Assembly: GCF_014191605.1 (NCBI RefSeq)
Contig: NZ_JACHWU010000001.1
Span: 930,001 to 994,000, forward strand
Length of the DNA stretch: 64,000 bases
Direction of reading: 5' to 3'
Source: Prauserella isguenensis
GTDB taxonomy: Bacteria; Actinomycetota; Actinomycetes; Mycobacteriales; Pseudonocardiaceae
The notes beneath the pieces are model-generated. The model was not told the origin of the DNA and made no database searches. It worked only from the letters and a program-made list of their open reading frames with translations. Below, piece by piece: positions 44,704 through 52,568 of this stretch. Position numbers and translations under genes: made by a program. Each line of letters starts with the position of its first letter. The first letter of the stretch is position 1.

Positions 44704-45486
44704 TCAGCCCGTCGGGCGTGGGTTCTGGAGTTCGATACCGCGAACGTCGAGCGACTGCCAGCACCACGACCCGTCCCGCAGTTCCAGGCCGGTCTCGACG
44801 TCGACGTGGTCGCCACCCATCGTGAGACGGCCGGTTGCGGTCGCCGAGCCGCCACGCAGCTCGATGCGGCCCGTGAGACGCGCTCCGGTGGTCTGGTCGG
44901 CCTGCGCGATCGCCGTCGTCACGGGACGTTCCGCGGTGTCACAGATCAGCTGTCGCAACGCGGACTTGTCCTGCTGGGCAAACGCGCTCATGATCCGCTG
45001 CGCGACGTGGCGGGCACCTTCACCGGACGCGGCGGCCGAACCGCTGCGCACGAGGAAGCCGGGCGCGACCCACGCAGTGAACGCGAACACGATGACGACG
45101 AGCACGGCCCCTCCGCCGGCGATCGCAGCGGTCAGCGTGCCGCGGTTGTGACGCGGAGGCTTGCGGAAGGCCTCTGGCCCGAAACGAGGTCCCGCTCCGC
45201 CCGGCTGCGGCCTGCCTGTGGGCCCGTGGCCGCCTGCGCCGCGGGGAGACGTCGCGTGGCCCGCCGTGACCTGCTCGTCCGGCCCTTGGGTGGGCGGCTC
45301 CTGCGGTCCGGTTCCGTACCCGGCGGCAGGCCGCGACGTCGGAGGTGGGGACGCCGGGTGTTGGGATGCCGGGTGTTGGGATGCCGCGTCGTGGAACGTC
45401 GGATGCTGCGACGGTGAATGCTGGGACGTCGAATGCTGGGACGGCGGAACCTGCGACGGCGGCGGTTGGTGCGGCGGGTAGGTCAC
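44704..45486 (-). CDS. Array membrane protein 4 (divergent MTYPP family)
   Basis: The 260-residue protein starts VTYPPHQPPPSQVPPSQ. Its cytoplasmic region of about 110 residues is rich in Ser, Gln, His and Pro, with SQHP units, unlike the Gly/Tyr type of its neighbours. A helix (TAAIAGGGAVLVVIVFAF) is followed by TAWVAPGFLVRSG. The outside domain has HVAQRIMSAFAQQDKSALRQ, a Cys (LICDTA), and SWCWQSLDVRGIEL. The SWCWQS-V/L-x-V ending is shared with array protein 5, suggesting these two are closest. Two tandem 15-base repeats lie upstream at 45548-45577. Confidence 0.72.
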   Translation of the reverse strand: MTYPPHQPPPSQVPPSQHSTSQHSPSQHPTFHDAASQHPASQHPASPPPTSRPAAGYGTGPQEPPTQGPDEQVTAGHATSPRGAGGHGPTGRPQPGGAGPRFGPEAFRKPPRHNRGTLTAAIAGGGAVLVVIVFAFTAWVAPGFLVRSGSAAASGEGARHVAQRIMSAFAQQDKSALRQLICDTAERPVTTAIAQADQTTGARLTGRIELRGGSATATGRLTMGGDHVDVETGLELRDGSWCWQSLDVRGIELQNPRPTG

Positions 45487-45547
45487 GGGTGCACAGTAGG
45501 TCTTTCGCGATGGCGCCGTCGCCTGCGCCGATCGGCGACACGAACTC

Positions 45548-45577
45548 GTTCGCCGGTGACACGTTCGCCGGTGACAC
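45548..45577. repeat. Tandem 15-bp repeat upstream of array protein 4
   Basis: GTTCGCCGGTGACAC occurs twice in exact tandem at 45548-45562 and 45563-45577. It lies 62-91 bases upstream of the GTG of array protein 4, a position suited to activator or repressor binding. Confidence 0.6.
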
Positions 45578-45604
45578 GTGAGGCGATGGCGCAGGCGGGC
45601 AGGA

Positions 45605-46678
45605 TCACTGGTAGTAGGTGAAGCCCGAGTCGATACACCAGCCGGTGTCGTCGAAGTTCTCGATACTGAATCGAGTGTCCTCGGTCAGCTGTTTACCGCC
45701 GACGTTCCCGGACAGGTAGATGTAGGCGTAGTACGTGGCTTCGTCGTCGACCTTGGCCTCCTGCACCTGCGTGGGGCCGTCGATCAGTTCCTGCAGGCCC
45801 ATGCTGGTGTCCGCATCGCTGCAGAGCACGGACTTGGCGGTCTGCTTGTCGCCGGAGTTGACGGCGGTGAGGAACGTGTCGACCTTCGGTCGCCACGCGC
45901 CGCTGCCCGTGGAGTCCGTGCCGCCGGTGTCGGAATCGGGGGCGTCCACGGTGCTCGACTCCGCCGGATCCGGCATCTCGGCGCTGGGGCTCATGTCCCC
46001 CGGGCTCATGTCGCCGGCGCCGATGTCGCTCGGATCCAGGCCGCTGACCTCGACCGACTGCCAGCACCACGATCCGCCGTCCTTCTTCAGGCCCGCGGTG
46101 ACGGGGACATCCTGCCCCTGGATGTTGACCGAGCCGTCGGCGGTCGCGGTGTTGCCGTTCTCCTCCACCGTGCCGAGCTCGGCGCTCTGGACGTGGCTCG
46201 CGGCCTGGATGACGCCCTGGACCATCGTCTCGGCGCCGGAGCAGGTGAGTTGTTGCAGTGCGCCGCTGTCCTGGTTGTTGAAGCCCGTCATGATCTTCTC
46301 GGCGAGGGCCTGTGCGCCGGAGCCTTCCGACCCGCCGGCCTCGTCGTCGTCGCTGAGGAGGAAACCGGGCGTGACCCAGGCGAGGAGGGCGAAGACGCCG
46401 AACAGGAGGGCGGCCGAGCCGAGGGCGATGCCGACGATGAGGCCGGTCTTCTTCTTCGGCGGTTCACCGCCGGGGCCGCCCGGGTACATGCCGTACTGGC
46501 CACCGCTCGGGTCGTATCCGGGGTATCCCTGCTGGCCCGTCGGGTCGTAACCGGGGTATCCCTGTTGGCCGGGGTAGCCGTGCTGTCCCGGGTATCCCTG
46601 CTGGCCCGGGTAGCCCTGGCCCTGCTGTTCCCAGCCGCCCTGGCCGTACGGCTGTCCTGGTTGTGGTGGATACGTCAC
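45605..46678 (-). CDS. Array membrane protein 5 with duplicated outside domain
   Basis: The 357-residue protein starts [20 protein letters not shown] and has tandem QQGYPGY units before KKKTG and a helix ([20 protein letters not shown]). [12 protein letters not shown] begins the outside part. The first domain has [19 protein letters not shown], a Cys, and [14 protein letters not shown]. After an Asp/Ser/Pro/Met linker a second, similar domain follows: [25 protein letters not shown] and [13 protein letters not shown]. This is the only array member with two such domains and is first in the direction of transcription. Function unknown. Confidence 0.75.
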   Translation of the reverse strand: MTYPPQPGQPYGQGGWEQQGQGYPGQQGYPGQHGYPGQQGYPGYDPTGQQGYPGYDPSGGQYGMYPGGPGGEPPKKKTGLIVGIALGSAALLFGVFALLAWVTPGFLLSDDDEAGGSEGSGAQALAEKIMTGFNNQDSGALQQLTCSGAETMVQGVIQAASHVQSAELGTVEENGNTATADGSVNIQGQDVPVTAGLKKDGGSWCWQSVEVSGLDPSDIGAGDMSPGDMSPSAEMPDPAESSTVDAPDSDTGGTDSTGSGAWRPKVDTFLTAVNSGDKQTAKSVLCSDADTSMGLQELIDGPTQVQEAKVDDEATYYAYIYLSGNVGGKQLTEDTRFSIENFDDTGWCIDSGFTYYQ

Positions 46679-46866
46679 CGGGGCCTCCTGCTCGCGTTAC
46701 GACCGCGCGGATTCTGCCACGCGGAGGTGGTGCGCGGGTGGTTTACCGGTGGTTCGCCGATCACGCCTCGTCCGGGATGGACAGAAACCACCCCGGACAC
46801 ACGAGCAGACCCGACCCCCGCGTGGTGTGGACCACGTGTGGGCCGGGCCTGCCGTCATGCCGGTGT

Positions 46867-47730
46867 TCAGCCGTTTGCGAGCGCCTGCAACCGGTCGTAG
46901 GCGCCGTTGAACGAGTTCTGGTCGAGCGGACTGGACGTGTACTGCCAAATGGTGTGGTAATCCCAGCCGTTGGGTAGCGAGCCGACCGAGTCGGCGTACC
47001 GCGCGACCCACAGCGGCACGGTGTCACCGAACGACTGCGCCGAGCCGACGCACATGTTCCACCAGCTCGTCGACGTGTAGATGACGGGCCAGCGGCCGGT
47101 ACGAGCGTGGTACGTGTCGTGGAAGTCGCGGATCCACGCGCCCATCTGTGCCTGGTTCATGCCGTAGCACGCGTCGTTGCCGTAGGGGTTGTACTCCATG
47201 TCCAGGGCGCCGGGCAGGGTCTTGCCGTCGCCCGACCAGCCGCCGCCGTTGTCCACGAAGTAGTTCGCCTGCGCACTTCCGGAGGACGAGTTCGGCACCG
47301 CGAAGTGGTACGCACCGCGGATCATGCCGACGTTGTAGGAGCCGTTGTACTGCTGGGCGAAGTACGGATTCGTGTAGCTCGTGGCTTCCGTGGCCTTGAC
47401 GTACGCGAACCGCTTGCCCTGGTCCCACCAGTGATTCCAGTCCACGTTTCCCTGGTGGCTGGCCACGTCGATGCCGGCCACCGTGGCCTCGGCGCGCATC
47501 CCGTCGGAGGTCACGCCCTGTGGCAGCAGAGCCTTGGACTTGCTCGCCGGTGTGGACGACGACTCGCCTTCCACCTTGGCGATCTGAGATCCCATCTCGT
47601 GGTTCCCGATCTCGAACGCATCCGCCGGAGCGGCATTCGCCGGGGTCAGTGTGCCGAGCAGGAGCGCACCGACCGAACCGGTCACAACAGCAGCGGTCAT
47701 CCGCCGCCACATTCTTCGAACAGTGGACAT
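46867..47730 (-). CDS. Secreted GH25 lysozyme
   Basis: The 287-residue protein has a signal peptide (RMTAAVVTGSVGALLLGTL, cleavage after ANA) and a 50-residue linker. The GH25 domain starts TVAGIDVASHQGNVDWNHWW, includes FAYVKATEATSYTNPYFAQQ, ALDMEYNPYGNDACYGM with the catalytic Asp-x-Glu pair, and ends YHTIWQYTSSP. It should cleave the sugar backbone of peptidoglycan. Length is normal. The ATG at 47730 follows GAAGGG. It lies immediately upstream of the paralogue array on the same strand, but has its own control region. Confidence 0.92.
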   Translation of the reverse strand: MSTVRRMWRRMTAAVVTGSVGALLLGTLTPANAAPADAFEIGNHEMGSQIAKVEGESSSTPASKSKALLPQGVTSDGMRAEATVAGIDVASHQGNVDWNHWWDQGKRFAYVKATEATSYTNPYFAQQYNGSYNVGMIRGAYHFAVPNSSSGSAQANYFVDNGGGWSGDGKTLPGALDMEYNPYGNDACYGMNQAQMGAWIRDFHDTYHARTGRWPVIYTSTSWWNMCVGSAQSFGDTVPLWVARYADSVGSLPNGWDYHTIWQYTSSPLDQNSFNGAYDRLQALANG

Positions 47731-48168
47731 GCGACGTATCCCTTCACAATGTGCCCTCGCGATGAACGGCTTACTGCAGGTAGCCGCTCGGGCGTTGATT
47801 GTTATAGGACGTCGCGAACTTTGTCACTAGTTGGCGTGAAAACTCCGCTACGCGTGGGTGATATACGTCCGGGAATTGTCCCCCGGACGGGAAAGCGTCC
47901 ACTCGCGGTAGGAGTCGGCGCTGTTCGTGTGAAGTTGTCCCGCCGGAAATACTCTGGTCGTAATTCGTTCGGGTGAAAGCGGCTTTTGCGGTTTCGTGCT
48001 CCGGGTATATAGCGCCGGCGCGTGATTTCCGCCGATGCGGCGGCGAGGCCCACGGGCGAAACCCACGGGGCGGTGCCCAGGGTGGCCGGCACGCCGGAAT
48101 CATGGGTACGGAGTCGCCGCCCCGTCGCACTGCACCGGAGTCACCGACCCGGGGTCACCGCACCGGAG
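47731..48168. other. 438-base gene-free control region upstream of the lysozyme gene
   Basis: No convincing gene is present. The minus strand has a -10-like TATAAC (47801-47806), about 70 bases upstream of the ATG, and a hairpin (CGGCTTAC/GTAGCCG, 47767-47785) that would lie in the 5' leader. A second, stronger hairpin at 47866-47889 (CGTCCGGG/CCCGGACG) lies upstream. The stretch from about 47790 to 48010 is AT-richer than the surroundings. I looked for c-di-AMP riboswitch motifs and did not find them. Confidence 0.4.
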
Positions 48169-48786
48169 TCACTGCTCCTGCGCGAGTGCGTGCCGCAGGT
48201 GGCGTGCCGGCACCACGGCCGTCACGAGGTCGTGCGGGTTGATCGCCAGCGGGTGCTCGCCCAGCAGGTCGACGATGTCGCGGCCGAGGACCGCGCGCGC
48301 GTGCGGCCATTCGGCGGGAACCAGCGACTTCTGCGTGTACGCGGGCACCAGGATGCGCCCGTCGGCGTTGTGGAACCCGATGACGGTGCGCTGCACGGGA
48401 GAGAGGGCGTAGACGAACAGCGTCGCGTCCAGGATCACCGGCGGCAGGTCTTCGGGCGGGTGGTGTTTGGTGTGCACCAGCTGCAGGAGCCGTTCCAGGT
48501 CGGACGCGGGTTCCGGGTAGCCGAGCGCCTTCGGGGACGGCCGGTACCGGTCGTTGGGGTGGAAGTCCTCCACGATCTCGCCTTCGTTGTTCACCGGATA
48601 GGCACCGACGACCGCCCAGGAGGGCACGCGCCCCGCCGGGTCGAACGCCTCGTCGATCACGTACAGCCAGCTGTTCGGGTTCGCTCGGGCGTTGGCCCGC
48701 ATCTCCTTGGTGATCTTCGGGTTGCGGCCCGGCCGGTGCTGGGGCTCTCCCGGTACCAGCCGGTTCGCGTCGTCCCGCTGCTCCAT
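48169..48786 (-). CDS. Type VII secretion system-associated protein (SseB-like)
   Basis: The 205-residue protein contains KITKEMRANARANPNSWLYV, IDEAFDPAGRVPSWAVVGAY and then FHPNDRYRPSPKALGYPEP, a pattern I recall from actinobacterial proteins annotated as type VII secretion-associated. The C-terminal half (VILDATLFVYALSPVQRTVI, RILVPAYTQKSLVPAEWP) resembles the SseB N-terminal fold. No signal peptide or membrane helix is seen. I chose the ATG at 48786, preceded by GGAGAG; an in-frame GTG at 48867 would add a basic N-terminus without a ribosome site. It lies 37 kb from the substrate island at 6-11 kb. Function is unknown and the family name is from memory. Confidence 0.55.
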   Translation of the reverse strand: MEQRDDANRLVPGEPQHRPGRNPKITKEMRANARANPNSWLYVIDEAFDPAGRVPSWAVVGAYPVNNEGEIVEDFHPNDRYRPSPKALGYPEPASDLERLLQLVHTKHHPPEDLPPVILDATLFVYALSPVQRTVIGFHNADGRILVPAYTQKSLVPAEWPHARAVLGRDIVDLLGEHPLAINPHDLVTAVVPARHLRHALAQEQ

Positions 48787-48961
48787 GTAGCTCTCCACGT
48801 TCAGTGCCCGCGCCGTCGGCGCTTGCTTCCCGTAGGTGCGCCGCCTTGCCACCGCTGTCCGTACCACCGCCGCCGCGCGTCCACCGGGGCGCGGCTCGCC
48901 TCCCGCCGTGCCCGCGGCGGAGCCCGCCGCGTTCGGTCGACGCCCACTCTAGTGTGGACAC

Positions 48962-49345
48962 ATGCCCGCATCGCGCTCGGTCGATCCCGAAGAGTTACGA
49001 CAGGCTGTCCGGAGCGTGACAGCCTGGCTGGACGGAACCGACCCGGAGGAACCCGATCGGAAGCAGCTGGCCTCGGCCGTCCGGTTGAGCCTGCGCACCC
49101 TCGCGGCGGTCGCCCCGGGACACAGCGTCGAGGTGCGTGTGCCGCCGTTCGGTGCAGTGCAGTGCGTCGAGGGGCCGAAGCACACGCGGGGCACGCCGCC
49201 GAACGTCGTCGAGACCGATCCCCGGACCTGGCTGGAGCTCGCCACGGGGCGACTGCCGTGGGCGGACGCGGTCGACCGTGGCTTGGTCGCCGCCTCCGGA
49301 GCTCGCGCCGACGTCTCGCACTGGCTGCCTCTCGTCCGGGTGTGA
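48962..49345 (+). CDS. Bacterial sterol-carrier-protein-like protein
   Basis: The 127-residue protein has the bacterial SCP orthologue pattern: LASAVRLSLRTLAAVAPGHS, VEVRVPPFGAVQCVEGPKHT, RGTPPNVVETDPRTWLELATG and VAASGARADVSHWLPL. In mycobacteria the counterpart (Rv0807) is next to purF, as here. SCP-like proteins bind hydrophobic ligands such as lipids, but no ligand is known for this group. The ATG at 48962 is the family start. It is convergent with the methyltransferase gene. Confidence 0.8.
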   Translation: MPASRSVDPEELRQAVRSVTAWLDGTDPEEPDRKQLASAVRLSLRTLAAVAPGHSVEVRVPPFGAVQCVEGPKHTRGTPPNVVETDPRTWLELATGRLPWADAVDRGLVAASGARADVSHWLPLVRV

Positions 49346-49356
49346 CGCCGCGGGCG

Positions 49357-50211
49357 TCACGGTTTGCGGGCGACGCCTCCGCCGATGCAGTGCTGCGCCT
49401 CGTTGAGGGGCGTCAGCCGCGGGCCGTCCTGCCACCAGTCGGCGAGGCGGATGACCCCGGGCTCGACGAGTTCGAGATCGCCGAACAGCGCGCGGATCTC
49501 GTCACGGGTGCGGAAGGTTCCCGAGCCCATCGGGCTGTGGCGGAACTTGTCCTCCGCCCGCCGGGCCATCGGCGTGTGCTCGTTCTCGGGATCCATGAAG
49601 TGGGCGATCGCGACGAACGAGCCGGAGGGAAGGCGCTCGTAGAAGCGGCGCATGATCTCGGCAGGCCCCTCGGGCGGGCCCTCGTAGTGATGCAGGGTGC
49701 CGATGTGCAGCAGCGCGATCGGCTGCGTGAAGTCCAGTCGCTGCTGCACGACCTCGTTGTCGAGCACGTCCTCGGGATCGAAGATGTCGGCGCCGACGAG
49801 CGTGGTCTGCTCGTTCTCCTCCAGCAGCGCGCGGCCGTGGGCGAGGACGACCGGATCGTTGTCGACGTAGACGACCTCGGCGTCGGGAATGACGCGCTGG
49901 ACAACCTGGTGTGTGTTCTCCGCTGTGGGCAGACCGGAACCACAGTCGAGGTACTGCGTGATGCCGGTCTGCTGGGCGAGGAACCGCACCGAGCGGATCA
50001 GGAAGTCACGATTCTCGATCGCGAGGTGCTCGGCGTAGGGCGCCTCGGAGAGGACGCCGTCGCGGACCTCGCGGTCGATCTCGTAGTTGTCCTTGCCGCC
50101 GAGGAAGGCGTCGTAGACCCGCGCGATACTCGCCCGGGTGGGGTCCACCCCGACGGGAGCGCGGTCGGTCTGCGGAAAGGGGCCGGTGGGCACGGGAGGA
50201 CAACCTCGCAT
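49357..50211 (-). CDS. SAM-dependent methyltransferase of the DUF574 family (copy 2)
   Basis: The 284-residue protein matches the DUF574 methyltransferases: SIARVYDAFLGGKDNYEIDR, IENRDFLIRSVRFLAQQTGI, YLDCGSGLPTAENTHQVV, VVYVDNDPVVLAHGRALL and LHIGTLHHYEGP, ending GGGVARKP. It shares the plan of the copy at 14850-15701 but is clearly diverged. The start is the ATG at 50211; a GTG at 50193 is possible. It is divergent from the XRE regulator gene. DUF574 genes often accompany XRE-DUF397 loci in actinobacteria. The substrate is unknown. Confidence 0.88.
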   Translation of the reverse strand: MRGCPPVPTGPFPQTDRAPVGVDPTRASIARVYDAFLGGKDNYEIDREVRDGVLSEAPYAEHLAIENRDFLIRSVRFLAQQTGITQYLDCGSGLPTAENTHQVVQRVIPDAEVVYVDNDPVVLAHGRALLEENEQTTLVGADIFDPEDVLDNEVVQQRLDFTQPIALLHIGTLHHYEGPPEGPAEIMRRFYERLPSGSFVAIAHFMDPENEHTPMARRAEDKFRHSPMGSGTFRTRDEIRALFGDLELVEPGVIRLADWWQDGPRLTPLNEAQHCIGGGVARKP

Positions 50212-50417
50212 TCGGCTGGGGACGTCGAGCGCACACAGCGTAGTCGGACAGACGTGGGAGAGTAAACATCGACAGGGGCGTCGTCGGACTTGATAGCCCG
50301 GCCGGGGGCGCCTACGTTGAATGTCCGGTTGAATCTGCTGCGTTACGATGATCGTTCCCGCCGGCGACAGGCACGTGTGGGTTACCGACTTGCGGATGAA
50401 GGGGACAAACGGCTGAT

Positions 50418-51356
50418 ATGACACCCGGATCAGAGGCTTCGTGGCCGACCGGGCCGTCCGCAACCGGAACTCCCTCACCCGTCCAGGCCGCGGTGCGGGA
50501 CACCACCGACGACAAGGGTCCGACCGCGCGGCGCATGATCCTGGGCTCCCAGCTGCGCAGGCTGCGTGAGGCCGCGGGGTACTCGCGCGCCGACGCCGGT
50601 TACCACATCCGCGCGTCGGAATCGAAGATCAGCCGTCTCGAGCTGGGGCGGGTCAAGTTCAAGGGTCGCGACGTCGAGGACCTGCTCACGCTCTACGGCG
50701 TGCAGGATCAGACCCAGCGCGCGAACTTCCTCGAGCTGGTGGACCAGTCCTCGCAGCCGGGCTGGTGGCAGAAGTTCAACGACTACATGCCCCGCTGGTT
50801 CGACGACTTCGTCGGGCTCGAAGAGGCCGCGGCTCGCATCCAGACCTACGAGCTGCAGTTCTTCCCCGGGCTGCTCCAGACCAGGGAGTACGCCCGGGCG
50901 ATCATGACCCACGGCCTGCCGGAGCACGCCTCCGAGGCTGCCGACGCGCGGGTGCGGTTGCGCATGCGCAGGCAGCGGCTGCTGTTCCGGCCGGACGCCC
51001 CGAAGTTGTGGGCCGTGGTCGACGAGTCGGTGCTGTACCGGCCGATCGGCGGCAGGGAGGTCCACCGTGCGCAGCTGGACCAGGTGCTCGAGCTGACGGC
51101 GATGCCGCACATCACCGTGCAGGTCGTGCCGTACGAGCGCAGCGGCTACGCCGCGGAGGGTTCGTTCACGCTGCTGCGGTTCTCCGAACCGGAGTTGCCG
51201 AACATCGGCTACGTCGAGCACATCGCGGGCGGCGTCTACCTGGACAAGCCCGACGACGTCGAGCTCATCGGCCGTTCCCTCGACCGCCTGGCGGTCGATG
51301 CCGAGACGCCGGATCGCTCCCGGCAGATGATGCTGAAGGCTCGCGCGGACGCCTGA
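50418..51356 (+). CDS. XRE-family regulator with DUF5753 domain
   Basis: The 312-residue protein has a helix-turn-helix at about residues 42-95 (GSQLRRLREAAGYSRADAGY, ASESKISRLELGRVKFKGRD) and a C-terminal DUF5753 domain (YELQFFPGLLQTREYARAIM, VVDESVLYRPIGG, ITVQVVPYERSGYAAEGSFT). Such proteins are encoded next to DUF397 genes, as here, and often control development or antibiotic production in streptomycetes. It probably binds the palindromes at 51595-51666. The ATG at 50418 is the family start, though it has a 40-residue disordered extension. Confidence 0.9.
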   Translation: MTPGSEASWPTGPSATGTPSPVQAAVRDTTDDKGPTARRMILGSQLRRLREAAGYSRADAGYHIRASESKISRLELGRVKFKGRDVEDLLTLYGVQDQTQRANFLELVDQSSQPGWWQKFNDYMPRWFDDFVGLEEAAARIQTYELQFFPGLLQTREYARAIMTHGLPEHASEAADARVRLRMRRQRLLFRPDAPKLWAVVDESVLYRPIGGREVHRAQLDQVLELTAMPHITVQVVPYERSGYAAEGSFTLLRFSEPELPNIGYVEHIAGGVYLDKPDDVELIGRSLDRLAVDAETPDRSRQMMLKARADA

Positions 51357-51594
51357 GTCCGCGCGAGCTCATGACGCGGAGCGATGCCGCGACACGCACT
51401 GTGATCGTTCGCTGAGCCGGGTGAAACTCGGGCAGGTGTCCGCATTGCGTTCAGCCGCTTGCCGATGAAGATCCACCGCTCGTCGCAGCCGTGATCCCGC
51501 TCGTCGCACATTAATTGCCGGTGTCGCAAATAGACCGCCCGTGACCTGCGGTTTCTGCTCTGCGTTGCATTCGGGTGAAGAGGATCACGGGCTT

Positions 51595-51666
51595 ATGCAC
51601 GTGCATTCACACGAGCAGTAGCGCGTGCTAACTTCTGTGCACACGTCAATGCACGTGCAGATGCAT
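51595..51666. promoter_or_regulatory. Promoter and flanking palindromic operators of the DUF397 gene
   Basis: ATGCACGTGCAT is a perfect palindrome at 51595-51606. ATGCACGTGCA recurs at 51649-51659, followed by ATGCAT. Between the two lie TTCACA (51606-51611), 17 bases, and TAACTT (51629-51634), a good -35/-10 pair. TGTGCACA at 51636-51643 is a third palindrome at the transcript start. The promoter is thus flanked and overlapped by related sites, as for a repressor or an autoregulatory pair. The DUF397 ATG lies about 60 bases downstream of the predicted transcript start. Confidence 0.7.
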
Positions 51667-51700
51667 CCTCCACAGGTTGAAAGTCGGGAAGGTGAGGATC

Positions 51701-51937
51701 ATGCAGCGGATCGAGAACGGCATTTCGTCGGAGTTGCTCACCGGCGCGCAGTGGCGCAAGAGCCGGTACAGCGGCGCGATGGGTAACTGCGTCGAGGTGG
51801 CACCCCTCACCGGTGGCGACATCGCCATGCGGAACTCCCGTGATCCTCAGGGTCCGGCTCTCGTCTACACCCGCGCGGAGATCGAAGCCTTCGTCGCTGG
51901 CGTCAAGGACGGCGAGTTCGATGACATGCTCGTCTGA
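51701..51937 (+). CDS. DUF397 protein
   Basis: The 78-residue protein has the DUF397 signature: GAQWRKSRYSGAMGNCVEVA, then IAMRNSRDPQGPALVYTRAE and EAFVAGVKDGEF. DUF397 proteins are small partners of XRE-DUF5753 regulators; in streptomycetes such pairs affect development. It is probably a soluble partner that modulates the regulator at 50418-51356. The ATG at 51701 follows GGTGAGG. It overlaps the next gene by 17 bases. Confidence 0.92.
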   Translation: MQRIENGISSELLTGAQWRKSRYSGAMGNCVEVAPLTGGDIAMRNSRDPQGPALVYTRAEIEAFVAGVKDGEFDDMLV

Positions 51938-52313
51938 GCTGGCCCCCAACGACGTCGAGGTGACCCTCGGCAGCCTGATCGCACGCGGCTACCGCTTCGT
52001 GCACCCCCGTGACGCCGACGGTGAGCTCGTGACCGTCGTCGGCGTGCGGATGCACGAGACCGTGGTCGACGTCGTCCGGCTCGACGCAGAGGACGACGTC
52101 ACCGCCACGCGGATGCCCTACGACGAACCGAACATCCTCGAGCCCAAGCAGGTCCTCTGGCGGCGCAGCGGCGACATGGAAACCGTCGTCGACGAGCTGC
52201 TCGAACTCCCGGACGACGAGTACGCCGAGCCGGCACCGTCGCACCGGATGGGCAAGGGCTGCTGGGTGCCGAACGGATCGGGCCGCGCGAAGTGGCTGCA
52301 GGCCACCGCTTGA
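51921..52313 (+). CDS. Conserved protein of unknown function, overlapping the DUF397 gene
   Basis: The 130-residue protein begins MTCSSELAPNDVEVTLGSLI. It contains a strand-rich middle (RFVHPRDADGELVTVVGVRM, ETVVDVVRLDAEDDVTATRM), an acidic helix (METVVDELLELPDDEYAEP) and a C-terminal GKGCWVPNGSGRAKWLQATA. I do not recognise it as a named family. The start overlaps the DUF397 stop by 17 bases in another frame, which suggests translational coupling and a common role with that pair. Base composition is normal. No membrane segment or signal. Confidence 0.6.
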   Translation: MTCSSELAPNDVEVTLGSLIARGYRFVHPRDADGELVTVVGVRMHETVVDVVRLDAEDDVTATRMPYDEPNILEPKQVLWRRSGDMETVVDELLELPDDEYAEPAPSHRMGKGCWVPNGSGRAKWLQATA

Positions 52314-52506
52314 CCCTCGGACGGAACGACAAATCCATACGACGAACCGACACGGACGCGGAGCACCGCGTGTGATCACGACGAGCCCGCGTCTCGACAC
52401 GGCGGGTGTCCCGCCGCGTCCCCAGGTCGGCGCTCAGACCGTGGTGGTGCAGTGCACCTCCCCCCTCGTCGCTGCGACGCCCGGTCTGAGCGCCATCTCA
52501 CCCCGA

Positions 52507-52544
52507 ACGGGCCGCCTCCGCGGACTAGACTGGAGGCGGCCCGT
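52507..52544. promoter_or_regulatory. Thirteen-base perfect inverted repeat around the purF -10 element
   Basis: ACGGGCCGCCTCC (52507-52519) pairs exactly with GGAGGCGGCCCGT (52532-52544). The 12-base loop contains TAGACT (52526-52531), a -10 hexamer like those before purA and purL. No T-run follows, so it is not a canonical terminator. It could be a purine-responsive operator, or a terminator of the upstream genes that also overlaps the purF promoter. The predicted transcript start is near 52538, in the second arm. Confidence 0.55.
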
Positions 52545-52568
52545 TCTCGTCCTCAGGGGAGTCCCTCG

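Noticed and set aside
47771-48130. Minus-strand frame in the lysozyme upstream region
   Set aside because: No ribosome site, no recognisable motif and no coding bias; more likely a leader and control region.
47731-48168. c-di-AMP (ydaO-type) riboswitch before the lysozyme gene
   Set aside because: Wall hydrolase genes in actinobacteria often have one, but the conserved GGGGAACCC and GAACCCGUCAGCU-type segments are absent.
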